A stretch of DNA of 45,617 nt from an uncultured Flavobacteriaceae bacterium (lineage in GTDB: Bacteria; Bacteroidota; Bacteroidia; Flavobacteriales; Flavobacteriaceae), in contig CAJWNW010000001.1 of NCBI GenBank assembly GCA_913044085.1, forward strand, positions 1-45,617, written 5' to 3'. Below, piece by piece: positions 8,902 to 17,653 of this stretch (positions within the stretch are counted from its first letter, which is position 1; each line of letters opens with the position of its first letter). The notes beneath the pieces were generated by a model. It was not told the DNA's origin and ran no database searches. It was given only the letters and a program-made list of their open reading frames with translations. A program made the position numbers and the translations under genes.

Positions 8902-10332
8902 ATGAAAAATATATTTAAAACATTATTATTAGTATTTGGTTTACTACTGGTTCAGTCTTGTGACGACGAATTAGTTCAGTTACCAAATGATTCACTCTCC
9001 CCTAGTTCATATTACACAAATTCCAGTGAAATGGAATTCGCTACTAGAGGGATTTATTCTGCCTTTTTAGGCGGTTCATATTACGGAGGAAGTCTACTTA
9101 GTCTTCCAGACATTATGTCAGATAACGTAATACTTGCACAGAGAGGTCGTAGATCTAATCAATCATTCCATGAGTGGAGACACTCTCCAAACTTAGCTTG
9201 GGGAATGCTATACTCTCCTTACATTGTAACAAATAGAGCTAATCTAATTTTAGCTAATATCGGCAATATTGAGGACGGTGCTGAAAAAGATAATTTTATC
9301 GGTGAAGCACGTGCAGCCAGAGCTTTAGCTCTTTTTGATATGGTTCGCGTTTACAGTAAAATCCCTACTCAAAATGGAGCAGATTCAAGTCTAGGACTTC
9401 CAATAATAACTGGAACCGACCCTAATGTAAGAGAGTTGAGACCCAATGTTTCAGAATCTTATACATTTATTAAAGATGAGCTAGAGGCGGCAAAGATTCT
9501 TATTAATTCTGACAACGGAGTTGGAAGATTGAATAAAGGAGCTGTAAGTGCACTTTTAAGTAGAGTTTATCTCTACATGGGAGAGTACCAAAATGCAATT
9601 AACGCTGCTAATGAGGTGACTGTTCCAATTTCAAGTTTTTCTGAAGTTGGACAAGTTTGGAAAGATGCTTCAGAAGCTGGAGTCATATTCAAGATTGATC
9701 AAGATAGAAACTTAGATGGAGTAAACATAGGGGTTGAATGGAGTCAATCAACTGCTGGCGGTGAAGTCGTCCCTGAATATGTACTCTCATTCGAACTGAA
9801 TAATCTTTACCAAAATACAGATGCTAGACGCAGTGCATACATAGCTAATCTACCTGATCAAGATGGTCAAATTTACAATGCTATATTCAAAATGTACGGT
9901 GAAACTGGTCAGCAAAATGGGGTAATTGATCCAAAAATAGTTCGTGCTGCAGAAGTAGCTCTAAACAAAGCAGAAGCTCACTATTTCCTAAATCAAGAGT
10001 CTCAAGCATTAGCCGCTTTAGATGAGCTTAGATCTAATCGATACAATGATTACGCTCCAGGTGCTGAAGCAGGTGCTGACTTAATTGCTGCAATTCAGTT
10101 AGAAAGAAGATTAGAACTCTTTGCTGAAGGTCACAGATTCTTTGATTTAAAGCGTTGGAATCTTGGTGTTTCTCGCTCTGCCACGGATGGAGAGTTTTTT
10201 GATGGCACTGGTACACCAGTTCCCGCATCTTACTTGAATTTGCCCGTTGGTAGCCATTTATTCCAAATGCCTATTCCACAAAGTGAAATCAACGTCTTTC
10301 CTGAATTTCAACAAAATCCAGGGTACAACTAA
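8902..10332 (+). CDS. SusD/RagB-family surface nutrient-binding lipoprotein
   Basis: The product has 476 residues. The lipobox gives Cys20 in LLLVQSC and is followed by acidic residues (DDE), consistent with the Bacteroidetes surface-export signal. SusD features include the N-terminal TPR-like helices (EARAARALALFDMVRVY), the later KAEAHYFLNQ stretch and a C-terminal ERRLELFAEGHRFFDLKRW motif, the hallmark of the family. It caps the SusC barrel and binds substrate on the cell surface. Its start is 11 bases after susC, so the two form a co-transcribed pair. The substrate cannot be read from the sequence. Confidence 0.93.
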   Translation: MKNIFKTLLLVFGLLLVQSCDDELVQLPNDSLSPSSYYTNSSEMEFATRGIYSAFLGGSYYGGSLLSLPDIMSDNVILAQRGRRSNQSFHEWRHSPNLAWGMLYSPYIVTNRANLILANIGNIEDGAEKDNFIGEARAARALALFDMVRVYSKIPTQNGADSSLGLPIITGTDPNVRELRPNVSESYTFIKDELEAAKILINSDNGVGRLNKGAVSALLSRVYLYMGEYQNAINAANEVTVPISSFSEVGQVWKDASEAGVIFKIDQDRNLDGVNIGVEWSQSTAGGEVVPEYVLSFELNNLYQNTDARRSAYIANLPDQDGQIYNAIFKMYGETGQQNGVIDPKIVRAAEVALNKAEAHYFLNQESQALAALDELRSNRYNDYAPGAEAGADLIAAIQLERRLELFAEGHRFFDLKRWNLGVSRSATDGEFFDGTGTPVPASYLNLPVGSHLFQMPIPQSEINVFPEFQQNPGYN

Positions 10333-10352
10333 AATTTATAAAACTTGAAATT

Positions 10353-11138
10353 ATGAAAAAAATAATTTATTCTTTATTGGCGCTAAGCCTGGTTTTATCT
10401 TGTAGTGATACAGATGACCATGGAGTAGATGTTAATAACTTTGACGGAATCTATTTCGTAGATGGTACATCCGATTATCTAATAGATAACGATGGAGCGC
10501 CTAAATTAATCGAATTAGCTTCCACAAAAACTAGCGGATCAGATAGAACATACACTATCGAAATTGATGAATCATCAACGGCTGTTGCTGGAGTTGATTA
10601 CGATTTAGCATCTTCCTCAGTTACTATTCCAGCTGGAAGTAGCTCTGCTACATTCGCCATTAATGGTAACTTTGACGCTGCAACTCCAGAGGGAGTTACT
10701 TTAAAGTTACTAGTTAGCGATAGCGATATGACAATTGTTTACAATATGGGTATTTTTCAATATTGTGTGTCTGATATTGCAGGAATGTATAGCATGACAA
10801 CCACCTATGGTTTCCATGATTTCTTGCCAACATTTGATACAAACACCCAAGATATGGAAATTGTTGAAATTGGTGAGGGTCTATATTCTATTGCGGACTT
10901 CACAGGCGGACTTTATTCTGATGGACCTTACTCAGGTGCTTACGGTACAGGACCAACCTATGCTGAGATCACTGAAAACTGTGGTTTGATATCATGGTCT
11001 GGACAATCAGATCCTTGGGGAGCTATGGTGCCTCTTGAGGGTGGTGAAAATTCAGTAGATGCTAATGGTGTTATTACTATCAATTGGTACTGTGAAGGAT
11101 ATGGAGAATTTGGAGAATCTATTTACACACCACTATAA
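10353..11138 (+). CDS. Surface lipoprotein with Calx-beta-like domain, SusCD-associated
   Basis: The protein has 261 residues with a lipobox at Cys17 (LVLSC) followed by SDTDD, which suggests surface exposure. Residues about 45-130 resemble a Calx-beta or DUF4843-like sandwich: ESSTAVAGVDYDLAS, then VTIPAGSSSATFAI. The C-terminal half begins at YCVSDIAGMYSMTTTYG and is rich in Gly, Tyr and Trp. It starts 20 bases after susD and is followed after 11 bases by a related lipoprotein. The position matches the SusE/SusF-type accessory binding proteins of such operons, but it is not a recognised SusE. It probably binds substrate at the surface. Confidence 0.7.
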   Translation: MKKIIYSLLALSLVLSCSDTDDHGVDVNNFDGIYFVDGTSDYLIDNDGAPKLIELASTKTSGSDRTYTIEIDESSTAVAGVDYDLASSSVTIPAGSSSATFAINGNFDAATPEGVTLKLLVSDSDMTIVYNMGIFQYCVSDIAGMYSMTTTYGFHDFLPTFDTNTQDMEIVEIGEGLYSIADFTGGLYSDGPYSGAYGTGPTYAEITENCGLISWSGQSDPWGAMVPLEGGENSVDANGVITINWYCEGYGEFGESIYTPL

Positions 11139-11149
11139 TACTTTTAAAT

Positions 11150-11986
11150 ATGAAAAATATATATAAATTACTAACGTTAGCATTAACACTAACAATAATC
11201 ACTTCATGTGAACGAGATCAGGGGGATTATCCTTACTTAGACAGAGATATAACGCTCGGTTTTAGAGGAGCTAGTGGTTCGTTACTCGTTGAAGACGGGG
11301 CTAGCAACATTGTATCAGCAACAGTTGGTGCGAGTACTATAGTTAGCAGTGATGCAACATTCTCAGTTTCAGTAGACGATTCATCAACAGCTGTGTTAGG
11401 TGTTGATTATAATTTTGTTGCTGGTCAAGATGGAACACTTGCAAGTGGAAATATTCTATCAAATATTGACATTGTAGCTGATTTTGAAAATTCAGTAGAA
11501 GAAGGAAAGACTGTTGTATTGAATTTAACTTCCAACGACCCAAGTTTAGTGGTCTCTGAAGCATTCTCTCAATACACTATTACACTTATCAAATTCTGTC
11601 CTATAAATGCAGATTTTACTGGATCTTATACTCTTAGTACTACAGCAACTGGTATTTTTGATTCAGCAGTATTTTTGAACGGAGCTGTAACTATTGAGAT
11701 GGGTGCTGAACCAACAGATAGAGTTATGTCAGTTTCTCCATATCCAGAGTTTGGTGCTTTTGCACCTATAGACTTTGCATTCAGTTTAGTATGTGGAAAT
11801 GTTATAGTTCCTACTGGGCAGGTAACAGGAGTCGGTTGTGGATCAAGTACTACAATTGGACCTGCAGCTACAACAGGTATATACAATTCGAATGATGATT
11901 CATCATTTACAATTGTAATTAGTGACGACGAAGGTGGCTCATGTGGAGCAGCATATGAAGCTGCGTTTATTCTGAACAAAAACTAA
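11150..11986 (+). CDS. Second SusCD-associated lipoprotein, distant paralogue of its neighbour
   Basis: The 278-residue product has a lipobox at Cys20 (TIITSC) followed by ERDQGD. It shares with the preceding protein the segment DSSTAVLGVDYNF and the same domain order: a Calx-beta-like domain, then a junction with a cysteine (IKFCPINADFTGSYTLSTT, compared with FQYCVSDIAGMYSMTTTY). This suggests an old tandem duplication. The C-terminus is rich in small residues and carries two further cysteines in CGSS and SCGAAYE, which might form a disulfide in the periplasm or at the surface. A binding function is inferred from context only. Confidence 0.7.
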   Translation: MKNIYKLLTLALTLTIITSCERDQGDYPYLDRDITLGFRGASGSLLVEDGASNIVSATVGASTIVSSDATFSVSVDDSSTAVLGVDYNFVAGQDGTLASGNILSNIDIVADFENSVEEGKTVVLNLTSNDPSLVVSEAFSQYTITLIKFCPINADFTGSYTLSTTATGIFDSAVFLNGAVTIEMGAEPTDRVMSVSPYPEFGAFAPIDFAFSLVCGNVIVPTGQVTGVGCGSSTTIGPAATTGIYNSNDDSSFTIVISDDEGGSCGAAYEAAFILNKN

Positions 11987-12000
11987 ATTGTTAAATATTT

Positions 12001-12030
12001 AAAAAAAGGGCTCTTTTGAGCCCTTTTTTT
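12001..12030 (+). terminator. Intrinsic terminator or attenuator after the SusCD lipoproteins
   Basis: GGGCTC (12008-12013) and GAGCCC (12018-12023) pair around TTTT. The A-run before and the T-run after extend the stem and supply a U-tract in both directions. It ends 24 bases before the protease ATG, which leaves no room for a full promoter in between. Confidence 0.9.
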
Positions 12031-12054
12031 TTTATCATTACACAAATAAAAAAA

Positions 12055-13977
12055 ATGAAGCAATATTTCACTATACTCATCATTTTCACTTTTGGCATAG
12101 TATTCTCACAAACTAAAAATGAACAAAAGAAAATCATTGGTACATATGATTCAGATCAAATCTCTATCATAAATGTCTTTCTAAAGGATTTAAATAAAAA
12201 AAATACTAAATCTGTTAAAGAGTTTTTAGTTAAAAATCCTGAAGTGAAAGAGATAATTAAAAATGAAGATGGTGTTATAAAAAAATTAAAATACATTATT
12301 AACAATAGGCCAATATATATTGAAACGCATAATACAAACAGTGCTAAATCCACTAGAACTAATTTCTTACATACAGGTGGAGACCTTGGCTTAAATTTAG
12401 GTGGTGAAAATATGTTTATTGGAGTTTGGGATGGTGATAATGTTCGAGATACTCATGTTGAATTTTTAAGCAATAATTTCCCACCAAGCAGTAGAATAAC
12501 AACACCAGATTTTGGATCATCAGATGTTTATGGTAATCACGCGACACACGTAGCTGGTACTATCATTGCAAATGGAACAAATGAAAATTCTAAAGGAATG
12601 GCGCCAAATGCTGAATTAATATCATATGATTGGGATTCTGATAGTACAGAAGCGTTTTATGAAGCAACAAATAATGGTTTGTTATTATCTAATCATTCTT
12701 ATGGAGTACCTGTTCAACAAAATGACAACTTCAACTACCTAATGGGAAGCTACAGTGCCGAATCTCGAGAATGGGACGAAATAGCATACGGGGCCGAATA
12801 TTACCTTCCCGTTATTTCAGCAGGTAATGATGGTCAAGAAGAGTACAATGGAGGTTTAGCTAACGGATTTGATAAACTTGTTGGGAACAAAACATCTAAA
12901 AATACAATGGTAGTAGCAAATGCAAGTAACCCATATATACTACCTACCGGCAATCTTCTAGTTCTGAATATAAATCCAAGCAGTAGCCAAGGTCCAACAG
13001 ACGACGGACGAATTAAGCCAGATATTTCAGGAGATGGTACTAGTGTATTTTCATGTAGCGCATCTACAAATAATGGTTACTACGTTGCAAGCGGAACCTC
13101 AATGGCGGCACCAAATGTTTCAGGAACGCTTTTGCTCTTACAAGAATATTATAACATATTGAATGACAAATTTATGAAAGCAGCAACACTAAAAGGCTTA
13201 GCTTGTCATACCGCCGACGATGATAACACAGTTGGCCCAGATCCAATTTTTGGATGGGGACTGCTTAACGCTAAATTTGCAGCTGAAACTATACTCAATG
13301 ACAACAATAATTTAGCACAAATATATGAAGGTACTTTAATTCAGGGCGAAACCTACACCTATGAATTCTCATCAACTAATGGTGGGGCACTAAAAGCAAC
13401 ATTGTGTTGGACTGACCCTCCTGGGCCAGTGAATAATGTGCTTAATAGCCCTCAACCTGCATTGGTAAATGATTTAGATTTAAGACTAACAACAAGTGGA
13501 ACAACCTATTATCCATGGAAATTAAATCCAAACAGTCCTCAGTCATGGGCGACAAATAATAGCGATAATAATGTGGATACTGTTGAAGGGATTACTGTTA
13601 GTAGTGCACAAAATGCAGATTATACGATTACTGTGTCACATAAAGGAGGTTTGCAATCAGGAAGTCAAAACTTTTCATTAATTATTACCGGACCAAACTT
13701 ATCTTTGAGTAATCCTTCCGTGAATAAGAATAATTTTATAATTTGGCCAAATCCTACATATGATATAATCAATTTTAAATTACCTACTCAGACTTCAAAA
13801 CCAACCTTTGTTTCATTGTATGATTTACAAGGTCGTCAAGTTTACAAACAAACTATTAATCCTGTAGGTTCTGTAACAAGAGGTCAAATTAAAACGACAT
13901 CCATAGCAAGAGGGGTTTATGTATTAAGAATAAATCAAGGAAATGCATCGATGCAGCAAAAAGTATTGCTAGAATAA
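12055..13977 (+). CDS. Secreted subtilisin-like (S8) protease with T9SS sorting domain
   Basis: The 640-residue protein has a signal peptide ending near FSQ (residue 19). The catalytic triad is visible: Asp126 in FIGVWDGD, His162 in GNHATHVAGT and Ser349 in SGTSMAAPNVSG, with the oxyanion Asn258 in SAGND. After the catalytic domain a beta-sandwich follows with LKATLCWTDPPG and LVNDLDLRL, as in KP-43-type subtilases. The last 80 or so residues form a type A T9SS sorting domain (IWPNPT, then LYDLQGRQVYKQ and GVYVLRINQG). It is predicted to be exported by the Por/T9SS system. The ATG at 12055 is chosen because an upstream TTG lies inside the terminator. No promoter is evident in the 24-base gap, so expression by read-through from the SusCD operon is likely. 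Confidence 0.92.
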   Translation: MKQYFTILIIFTFGIVFSQTKNEQKKIIGTYDSDQISIINVFLKDLNKKNTKSVKEFLVKNPEVKEIIKNEDGVIKKLKYIINNRPIYIETHNTNSAKSTRTNFLHTGGDLGLNLGGENMFIGVWDGDNVRDTHVEFLSNNFPPSSRITTPDFGSSDVYGNHATHVAGTIIANGTNENSKGMAPNAELISYDWDSDSTEAFYEATNNGLLLSNHSYGVPVQQNDNFNYLMGSYSAESREWDEIAYGAEYYLPVISAGNDGQEEYNGGLANGFDKLVGNKTSKNTMVVANASNPYILPTGNLLVLNINPSSSQGPTDDGRIKPDISGDGTSVFSCSASTNNGYYVASGTSMAAPNVSGTLLLLQEYYNILNDKFMKAATLKGLACHTADDDNTVGPDPIFGWGLLNAKFAAETILNDNNNLAQIYEGTLIQGETYTYEFSSTNGGALKATLCWTDPPGPVNNVLNSPQPALVNDLDLRLTTSGTTYYPWKLNPNSPQSWATNNSDNNVDTVEGITVSSAQNADYTITVSHKGGLQSGSQNFSLIITGPNLSLSNPSVNKNNFIIWPNPTYDIINFKLPTQTSKPTFVSLYDLQGRQVYKQTINPVGSVTRGQIKTTSIARGVYVLRINQGNASMQQKVLLE

Positions 13978-13995
13978 ACGACACTTTGAAATTAT

Positions 13996-14025
13996 AAAAA
14001 AGACGGGCATTTGCCCGTCTTTTTT
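13996..14025 (+). terminator. Intrinsic terminator of the protease gene
   Basis: GACGGGC (14002-14008) and GCCCGTC (14013-14019) pair around ATTT and are flanked by A6 and T6, so the hairpin could work on both strands. It closes the SusCD-protease block before rlmB. Confidence 0.92.
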
Positions 14026-14050
14026 ATGAGATCACAACTAAATTAAATTG

Positions 14051-14058
14051 TATTTTTA
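14051..14058 (+). promoter_or_regulatory. -7 element of rlmB, predicted leaderless start
   Basis: TATTTTTA is a 7/8 match to TAnnTTTG. It is separated from the rlmB ATG by only 4 bases, so transcription would begin at or next to the start codon. No clear -33 TTG was found at the usual distance. Confidence 0.4.
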
Positions 14059-14062
14059 CAGC

Positions 14063-14809
14063 ATGCAAAAAGAAATCAAACTTTACGGATTGCGTGCCAT
14101 ACTGGAAGCTATTGAAGCCAATAAGTCTATTGACAAAATATTCTTGCAAAAAGGTCTCAAAGGTGAGTTGTTTGGTAAACTAGAAAATAAGATTCGAAAA
14201 AAAGACCTTAATTTTAGTTACGTACCAGTTGAAAAGCTAAACAGACTAACGCCTAATAACCATCAGGGCGCGGTAGCAAAAATGTCCCCCATTTCCTTTT
14301 ACGATTTAGATAACTTGGTTACTGCTGTAAAAGAGACGAAGCAACACCCTCTATTTTTAGTGTTGGACCAATTGAGCGATGTTCGTAACTTCGGAGCTAT
14401 TATAAGAACCGCTGAATGTACGGAAGTTGACGGCATTATCATACAAAAAAAAGGCAGTGCACCAATAAATGGAGACACCATTAAAACAAGTGCAGGCGCT
14501 GTTTTTAATATCCCAATATGCAAAGTTGATCACATCAAAGATGCCTTGTATTATTTCCAAGCCTCAGACATAAAAATCATTGCTGCAACTGAGAAAACCG
14601 AAAACTCGATATACATTACAGATTTCACAAAAGGCTGTGCCATTGTCATGGGTTCAGAGGGCAAAGGAATTTCCTCATCGGTATTAAAAATAGTGGATGC
14701 CAAAGCCAAACTTCCAATGTTTGGTAACATAGCATCTTTAAATGTTTCGGTCGCTTGTGGCGTATTTTTGTACGAAGTGGTACGCCAACGTCAATCGTCT
14801 GATTTGTAG
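14063..14809 (+). CDS. rlmB: SPOUT-family 23S rRNA (guanosine-2'-O)-methyltransferase, RlmB-like
   Basis: The 248-residue protein has an N-terminal substrate-binding domain (YGLRAILEAIEAN, then NNHQGAVAKMSPISF) and a C-terminal SPOUT domain. The three SPOUT motifs are LDQLSDVRNFGAIIRTAE, IVMGSEGKGIS and LPMFGNIASLNVSVACGVFLYE; the knot binds S-adenosylmethionine. Family members 2'-O-methylate a guanosine in 23S rRNA; a tRNA target (TrmH) is less likely given the N-terminal domain. The ATG at 14063 is preferred over an in-frame TTG 15 bases upstream that overlaps the promoter. Its 3' end overlaps the convergent rhomboid gene by 19 bases. Confidence 0.88.
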   Translation: MQKEIKLYGLRAILEAIEANKSIDKIFLQKGLKGELFGKLENKIRKKDLNFSYVPVEKLNRLTPNNHQGAVAKMSPISFYDLDNLVTAVKETKQHPLFLVLDQLSDVRNFGAIIRTAECTEVDGIIIQKKGSAPINGDTIKTSAGAVFNIPICKVDHIKDALYYFQASDIKIIAATEKTENSIYITDFTKGCAIVMGSEGKGISSSVLKIVDAKAKLPMFGNIASLNVSVACGVFLYEVVRQRQSSDL

Positions 14810-15519
14810 TTATAATTAATCTTTATATCTTTTGAAGAATGTTCGGATTCACCTTTATCAATAAAATTACCATCGGCATCAAATTGCTGTAAAAATAAAT
14901 CCTTAGAGACATCATAATCCTCGGATTCCCAAGCATAAGATTCTGAATTTGGTAGATGTGATTTAAAAAACAATGCGAAGAAAAGACCTAAAACGAAGCC
15001 CGATAGGTGTCCTTCCCAAGACATTTTTTCTTTCACTGGAAAAATATACCATAACATACCGCCATACAGGAACACCACAGCAAGCGAAAGCGCTATCAAG
15101 CGGTAATGTTTAGAAAGCAGACCTTTGAACAATAAAAAGCTCATTAAAACATAAACTAAACCACTAGCACCGATGTGGTAGGCCGATTTTCCGATACACC
15201 ATATAAATAGGCCTGATAAGATAATTCCCCAAAAAATAAGCCGCCAGGCCAGTGGTCTATAAAAATAAAATAAAGCCATAGAAAGCACAAACAAAGGCAG
15301 ACTGTTATGGTATAAATGGGATAGAGATCCATGAATAAAAACACTAGAAAAAATACCAACAAGACCACTAGTTGTACGTGGATAAATTCCATAAGATTTT
15401 AAATCAAGGCCAAAGCGGAGTTCAGCCCAAAAAACCACCCATATAAATAATAAAAATAAAATAGGATAACCTAAAACGCCAGTTGTGAACTGAAATGAAT
15501 AATTTGACTTCATTGACAT
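14791..15519 (-). CDS. Rhomboid-family intramembrane serine protease
   Basis: The 242-residue protein has about six membrane segments. The rhomboid motifs are present: HGSLSHLYHNS with Asn72, GASG with the catalytic Ser119, and WEGHLSG with His171, which completes the Ser-His dyad. A hydrophilic cytoplasmic-type tail of about 50 acidic residues follows the last membrane helix. Substrates are unknown. The start is ATG at 15519, with a second ATG two codons later also possible. AACTTTTG, 7 bases upstream, is a partial -7 element. The gene is divergent from rarA. Confidence 0.88.
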   Translation of the reverse strand: MSMKSNYSFQFTTGVLGYPILFLLFIWVVFWAELRFGLDLKSYGIYPRTTSGLVGIFSSVFIHGSLSHLYHNSLPLFVLSMALFYFYRPLAWRLIFWGIILSGLFIWCIGKSAYHIGASGLVYVLMSFLLFKGLLSKHYRLIALSLAVVFLYGGMLWYIFPVKEKMSWEGHLSGFVLGLFFALFFKSHLPNSESYAWESEDYDVSKDLFLQQFDADGNFIDKGESEHSSKDIKINYNYKSDD

Positions 15520-15532
15520 AAAAATACAAAAG

Positions 15533-15563
15533 TTGAAATAACTTAAAAAAAAAGTTTACTTTG
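15533..15563 (+). promoter_or_regulatory. Promoter of rarA, predicted leaderless
   Basis: TTG (15533-15535) is followed after 20 bases by TTACTTTG (15556-15563), a 7/8 match to TAnnTTTG at normal spacing. The ATG of rarA follows after only 4 bases, which places the transcription start at about the start codon. Confidence 0.6.
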
Positions 15564-15567
15564 TGGT

Positions 15568-16845
15568 ATGAATACTCCGCTCGCAGAACGTCTTCGCCCA
15601 AGCATACTCGCAGATTATATAAGCCAACGACACCTCATTGGGAAAAATGGAGCTCTTACAAAAGCTTTGCAGAAAGGATTGATTCCATCCATGATTTTAT
15701 GGGGCCCTCCAGGCGTCGGAAAGACAACCCTAGCCAACATCATTGCCAAATCATCCGAACGCCCATTTTATACCCTAAGCGCAATCAACTCTGGTGTAAA
15801 AGATGTACGAGAAGTCATTGAAAAAGCCAAAAAAAAAGGAGGTCTTTTTACCACTAAAAATCCCATTTTATTGATTGATGAAATTCACCGTTTTAGCAAA
15901 TCTCAACAAGATTCTTTACTACAAGCCGTAGAAAAAGGCTGGTTGACTCTCATCGGTGCGACCACTGAAAATCCAAGTTTCGAAGTTATCTCAGCCTTGT
16001 TATCGCGCTGCCAAGTTTACACCCTAAACCCATTTGATAAAGCCGACCTCAAGGCTCTATTAGACCGCGCACTTAAAACAGATGAAGCTCTTGTAAAGAA
16101 AAATATCAAACTTCAAGAAACTGAAGCTTTGATCAAATTATCTGGTGGTGATGCGCGTAAATTACTCAATATCTTTGAACTAATCGTCAATTCGGAAAGC
16201 GGAAAAAAAATTGTAATTACAAATGATTTTGTACAGAATAAGGTTCAAAATAACCAAATTATTTATGACAAAACAGGCGACCAACACTACGACGTAATAT
16301 CGGCCTTTATCAAATCTATCCGAGGCAGTGATCCCAATGCAGCCGTATACTGGCTAGCACGAATGCTTGCCGGCGGTGAAGATATCAAATTAATTGCCAG
16401 GCGGCTTTTGATTTTAGCCAGTGAAGACATTGGAAATGCCAATCCCACAGCCCTTGTCATGGCCAATTCAACGATGCAAGCCGTAGCAGCAATAGGACTC
16501 CCTGAGTCTCGAATAATTTTAAGTCAATGCGCTACCTACTTGGCTTGCTCACCAAAAAGTAATGCAGCTTATCGAGCCATCAATACAGCCATGGCTTCGG
16601 TAAAGGAAACTGGGAATACCAGTGTCCCCTTGGATTTAAGAAATGCGCCAACGCAATTGATGAAATCAATGGGTTATGGCGTCGACTATAAATATGCGCA
16701 TAAATTTGATAAAAATTTTGTGATTCAAGAATTTTTACCAGAGGGCTTAGAAAATACAAAGTTTTATTCACCAGGTGAAAACACTCGAGAACAAGTTCAA
16801 AGAGAGTTTCTTAAGCAATGCTGGAAAGACAAATACAATTACTAA
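15568..16845 (+). CDS. rarA: Replication-associated recombination protein A (AAA+ ATPase)
   Basis: The product is 425 residues, as usual for RarA/MgsA. Walker A is GPPGVGKTT (46-54) and Walker B is LLIDEIHRF (about 101-109); sensor 1 is GATTENPSF. The C-terminal part carries the RarA-type tetramerisation region (DIGNANPTALVMANSTMQAV, then GYGVDYKYAHKF). RarA acts at stalled replication forks, with single-strand binding protein and RecA. It ends 2 bases before the convergent downstream gene, with no terminator hairpin in between. Nothing in the reading frame is unusual. Confidence 0.95.
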   Translation: MNTPLAERLRPSILADYISQRHLIGKNGALTKALQKGLIPSMILWGPPGVGKTTLANIIAKSSERPFYTLSAINSGVKDVREVIEKAKKKGGLFTTKNPILLIDEIHRFSKSQQDSLLQAVEKGWLTLIGATTENPSFEVISALLSRCQVYTLNPFDKADLKALLDRALKTDEALVKKNIKLQETEALIKLSGGDARKLLNIFELIVNSESGKKIVITNDFVQNKVQNNQIIYDKTGDQHYDVISAFIKSIRGSDPNAAVYWLARMLAGGEDIKLIARRLLILASEDIGNANPTALVMANSTMQAVAAIGLPESRIILSQCATYLACSPKSNAAYRAINTAMASVKETGNTSVPLDLRNAPTQLMKSMGYGVDYKYAHKFDKNFVIQEFLPEGLENTKFYSPGENTREQVQREFLKQCWKDKYNY

Positions 16846-16847
16846 AG

Positions 16848-17618
16848 CTAAGGTATTAAAAGTTCGATAACTGTCTTTTTTTCAAGAACGTACTCCCGTA
16901 CCCAACGCTTTCCGCGTTTATAGGCAATACCCGGAAGCTTGTCAATGATAAAAATTCCTTCTTCCATGGTTGGGTGTATTGAATAAAGGACCCTGCCGTT
17001 GGCGTCAGTGATATCATAACCATAGGCTGTCGAAACAATTAAAGTCTTAGGAAGCTCTGGCGAATCAACCGTATCAGCGCTAGCAACAACAACGGGGACT
17101 GAAGGCGTCTGAACACTAGGGTTTGGCAACACAGTTGTTGACGTCTGAATTGGTGCAGAAATATCAATTGTAGCGCTCGCTTCATGATTATAATTAAGTA
17201 CTTCCATGGAATCAAATGCAGCTCTGAGAGCTTGATGGTAGGCCATTTTGAAATCTTTTTCTTTTGAAGTACCAATAGCCGATCTAAAAACCACCTCTTT
17301 TTTGCAATTTATAAACTGTACTTCAAGTTTTGTTTTTAAAAATCCTTTTATTTTTTCAACATTCACATCTAATAACAAGCAACTGTTGGCGGCCAAATCA
17401 GAAGGGTAATTTTCAATAGATTCCAGGACAGTAAACCCTTTTTTGGTCAATAAAAACTGGGTCAATGAACTCAATTGATATTGGTCGCTAGTCTTTAAAA
17501 AATCAAAGCGATCGGGAACTGAAACATATTTATACTGATTCAAATCTGTTTGTGCCTCAAGGGAGGCTTGATAAATAATAAAGAGTGTAATTGTTATGTT
17601 CAAAAAAAATTTCATCAT
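16848..17618 (-). CDS. Secreted protein of unknown function
   Basis: I do not recognise a named family. The 256-residue product begins with a signal peptide ending near LEAQ (residue 23). Residues about 28-130 have mixed alpha/beta character (KYVSVPDRFDFL, then SLTQFLLTKKGFTVLE). They are reminiscent of periplasmic proteins that form nucleotide-free ABC- or TolB-N-like folds, but this is weak. A linker rich in Thr, Val, Pro and Ser (about 150-185) leads to a C-terminal domain with YGYDITDANGRVLYSIHPT and WVREYVLEKKTVIELLIP. It lies downstream of the nucleotidase on the same strand, separated by 35 bases. A periplasmic or outer-membrane-associated role is inferred from the signal peptide only. 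Confidence 0.6.
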   Translation of the reverse strand: MMKFFLNITITLFIIYQASLEAQTDLNQYKYVSVPDRFDFLKTSDQYQLSSLTQFLLTKKGFTVLESIENYPSDLAANSCLLLDVNVEKIKGFLKTKLEVQFINCKKEVVFRSAIGTSKEKDFKMAYHQALRAAFDSMEVLNYNHEASATIDISAPIQTSTTVLPNPSVQTPSVPVVVASADTVDSPELPKTLIVSTAYGYDITDANGRVLYSIHPTMEEGIFIIDKLPGIAYKRGKRWVREYVLEKKTVIELLIP

Positions 17619-17653
17619 ATTGGATTTTGGTATGAAGATAGTATTTTTTTAAT

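Noticed and set aside
12016..12054. N-terminal extension of the S8 protease from TTG
   Set aside because: The extension lies in the terminator hairpin and destroys the signal peptide; ATG at 12055 fits.
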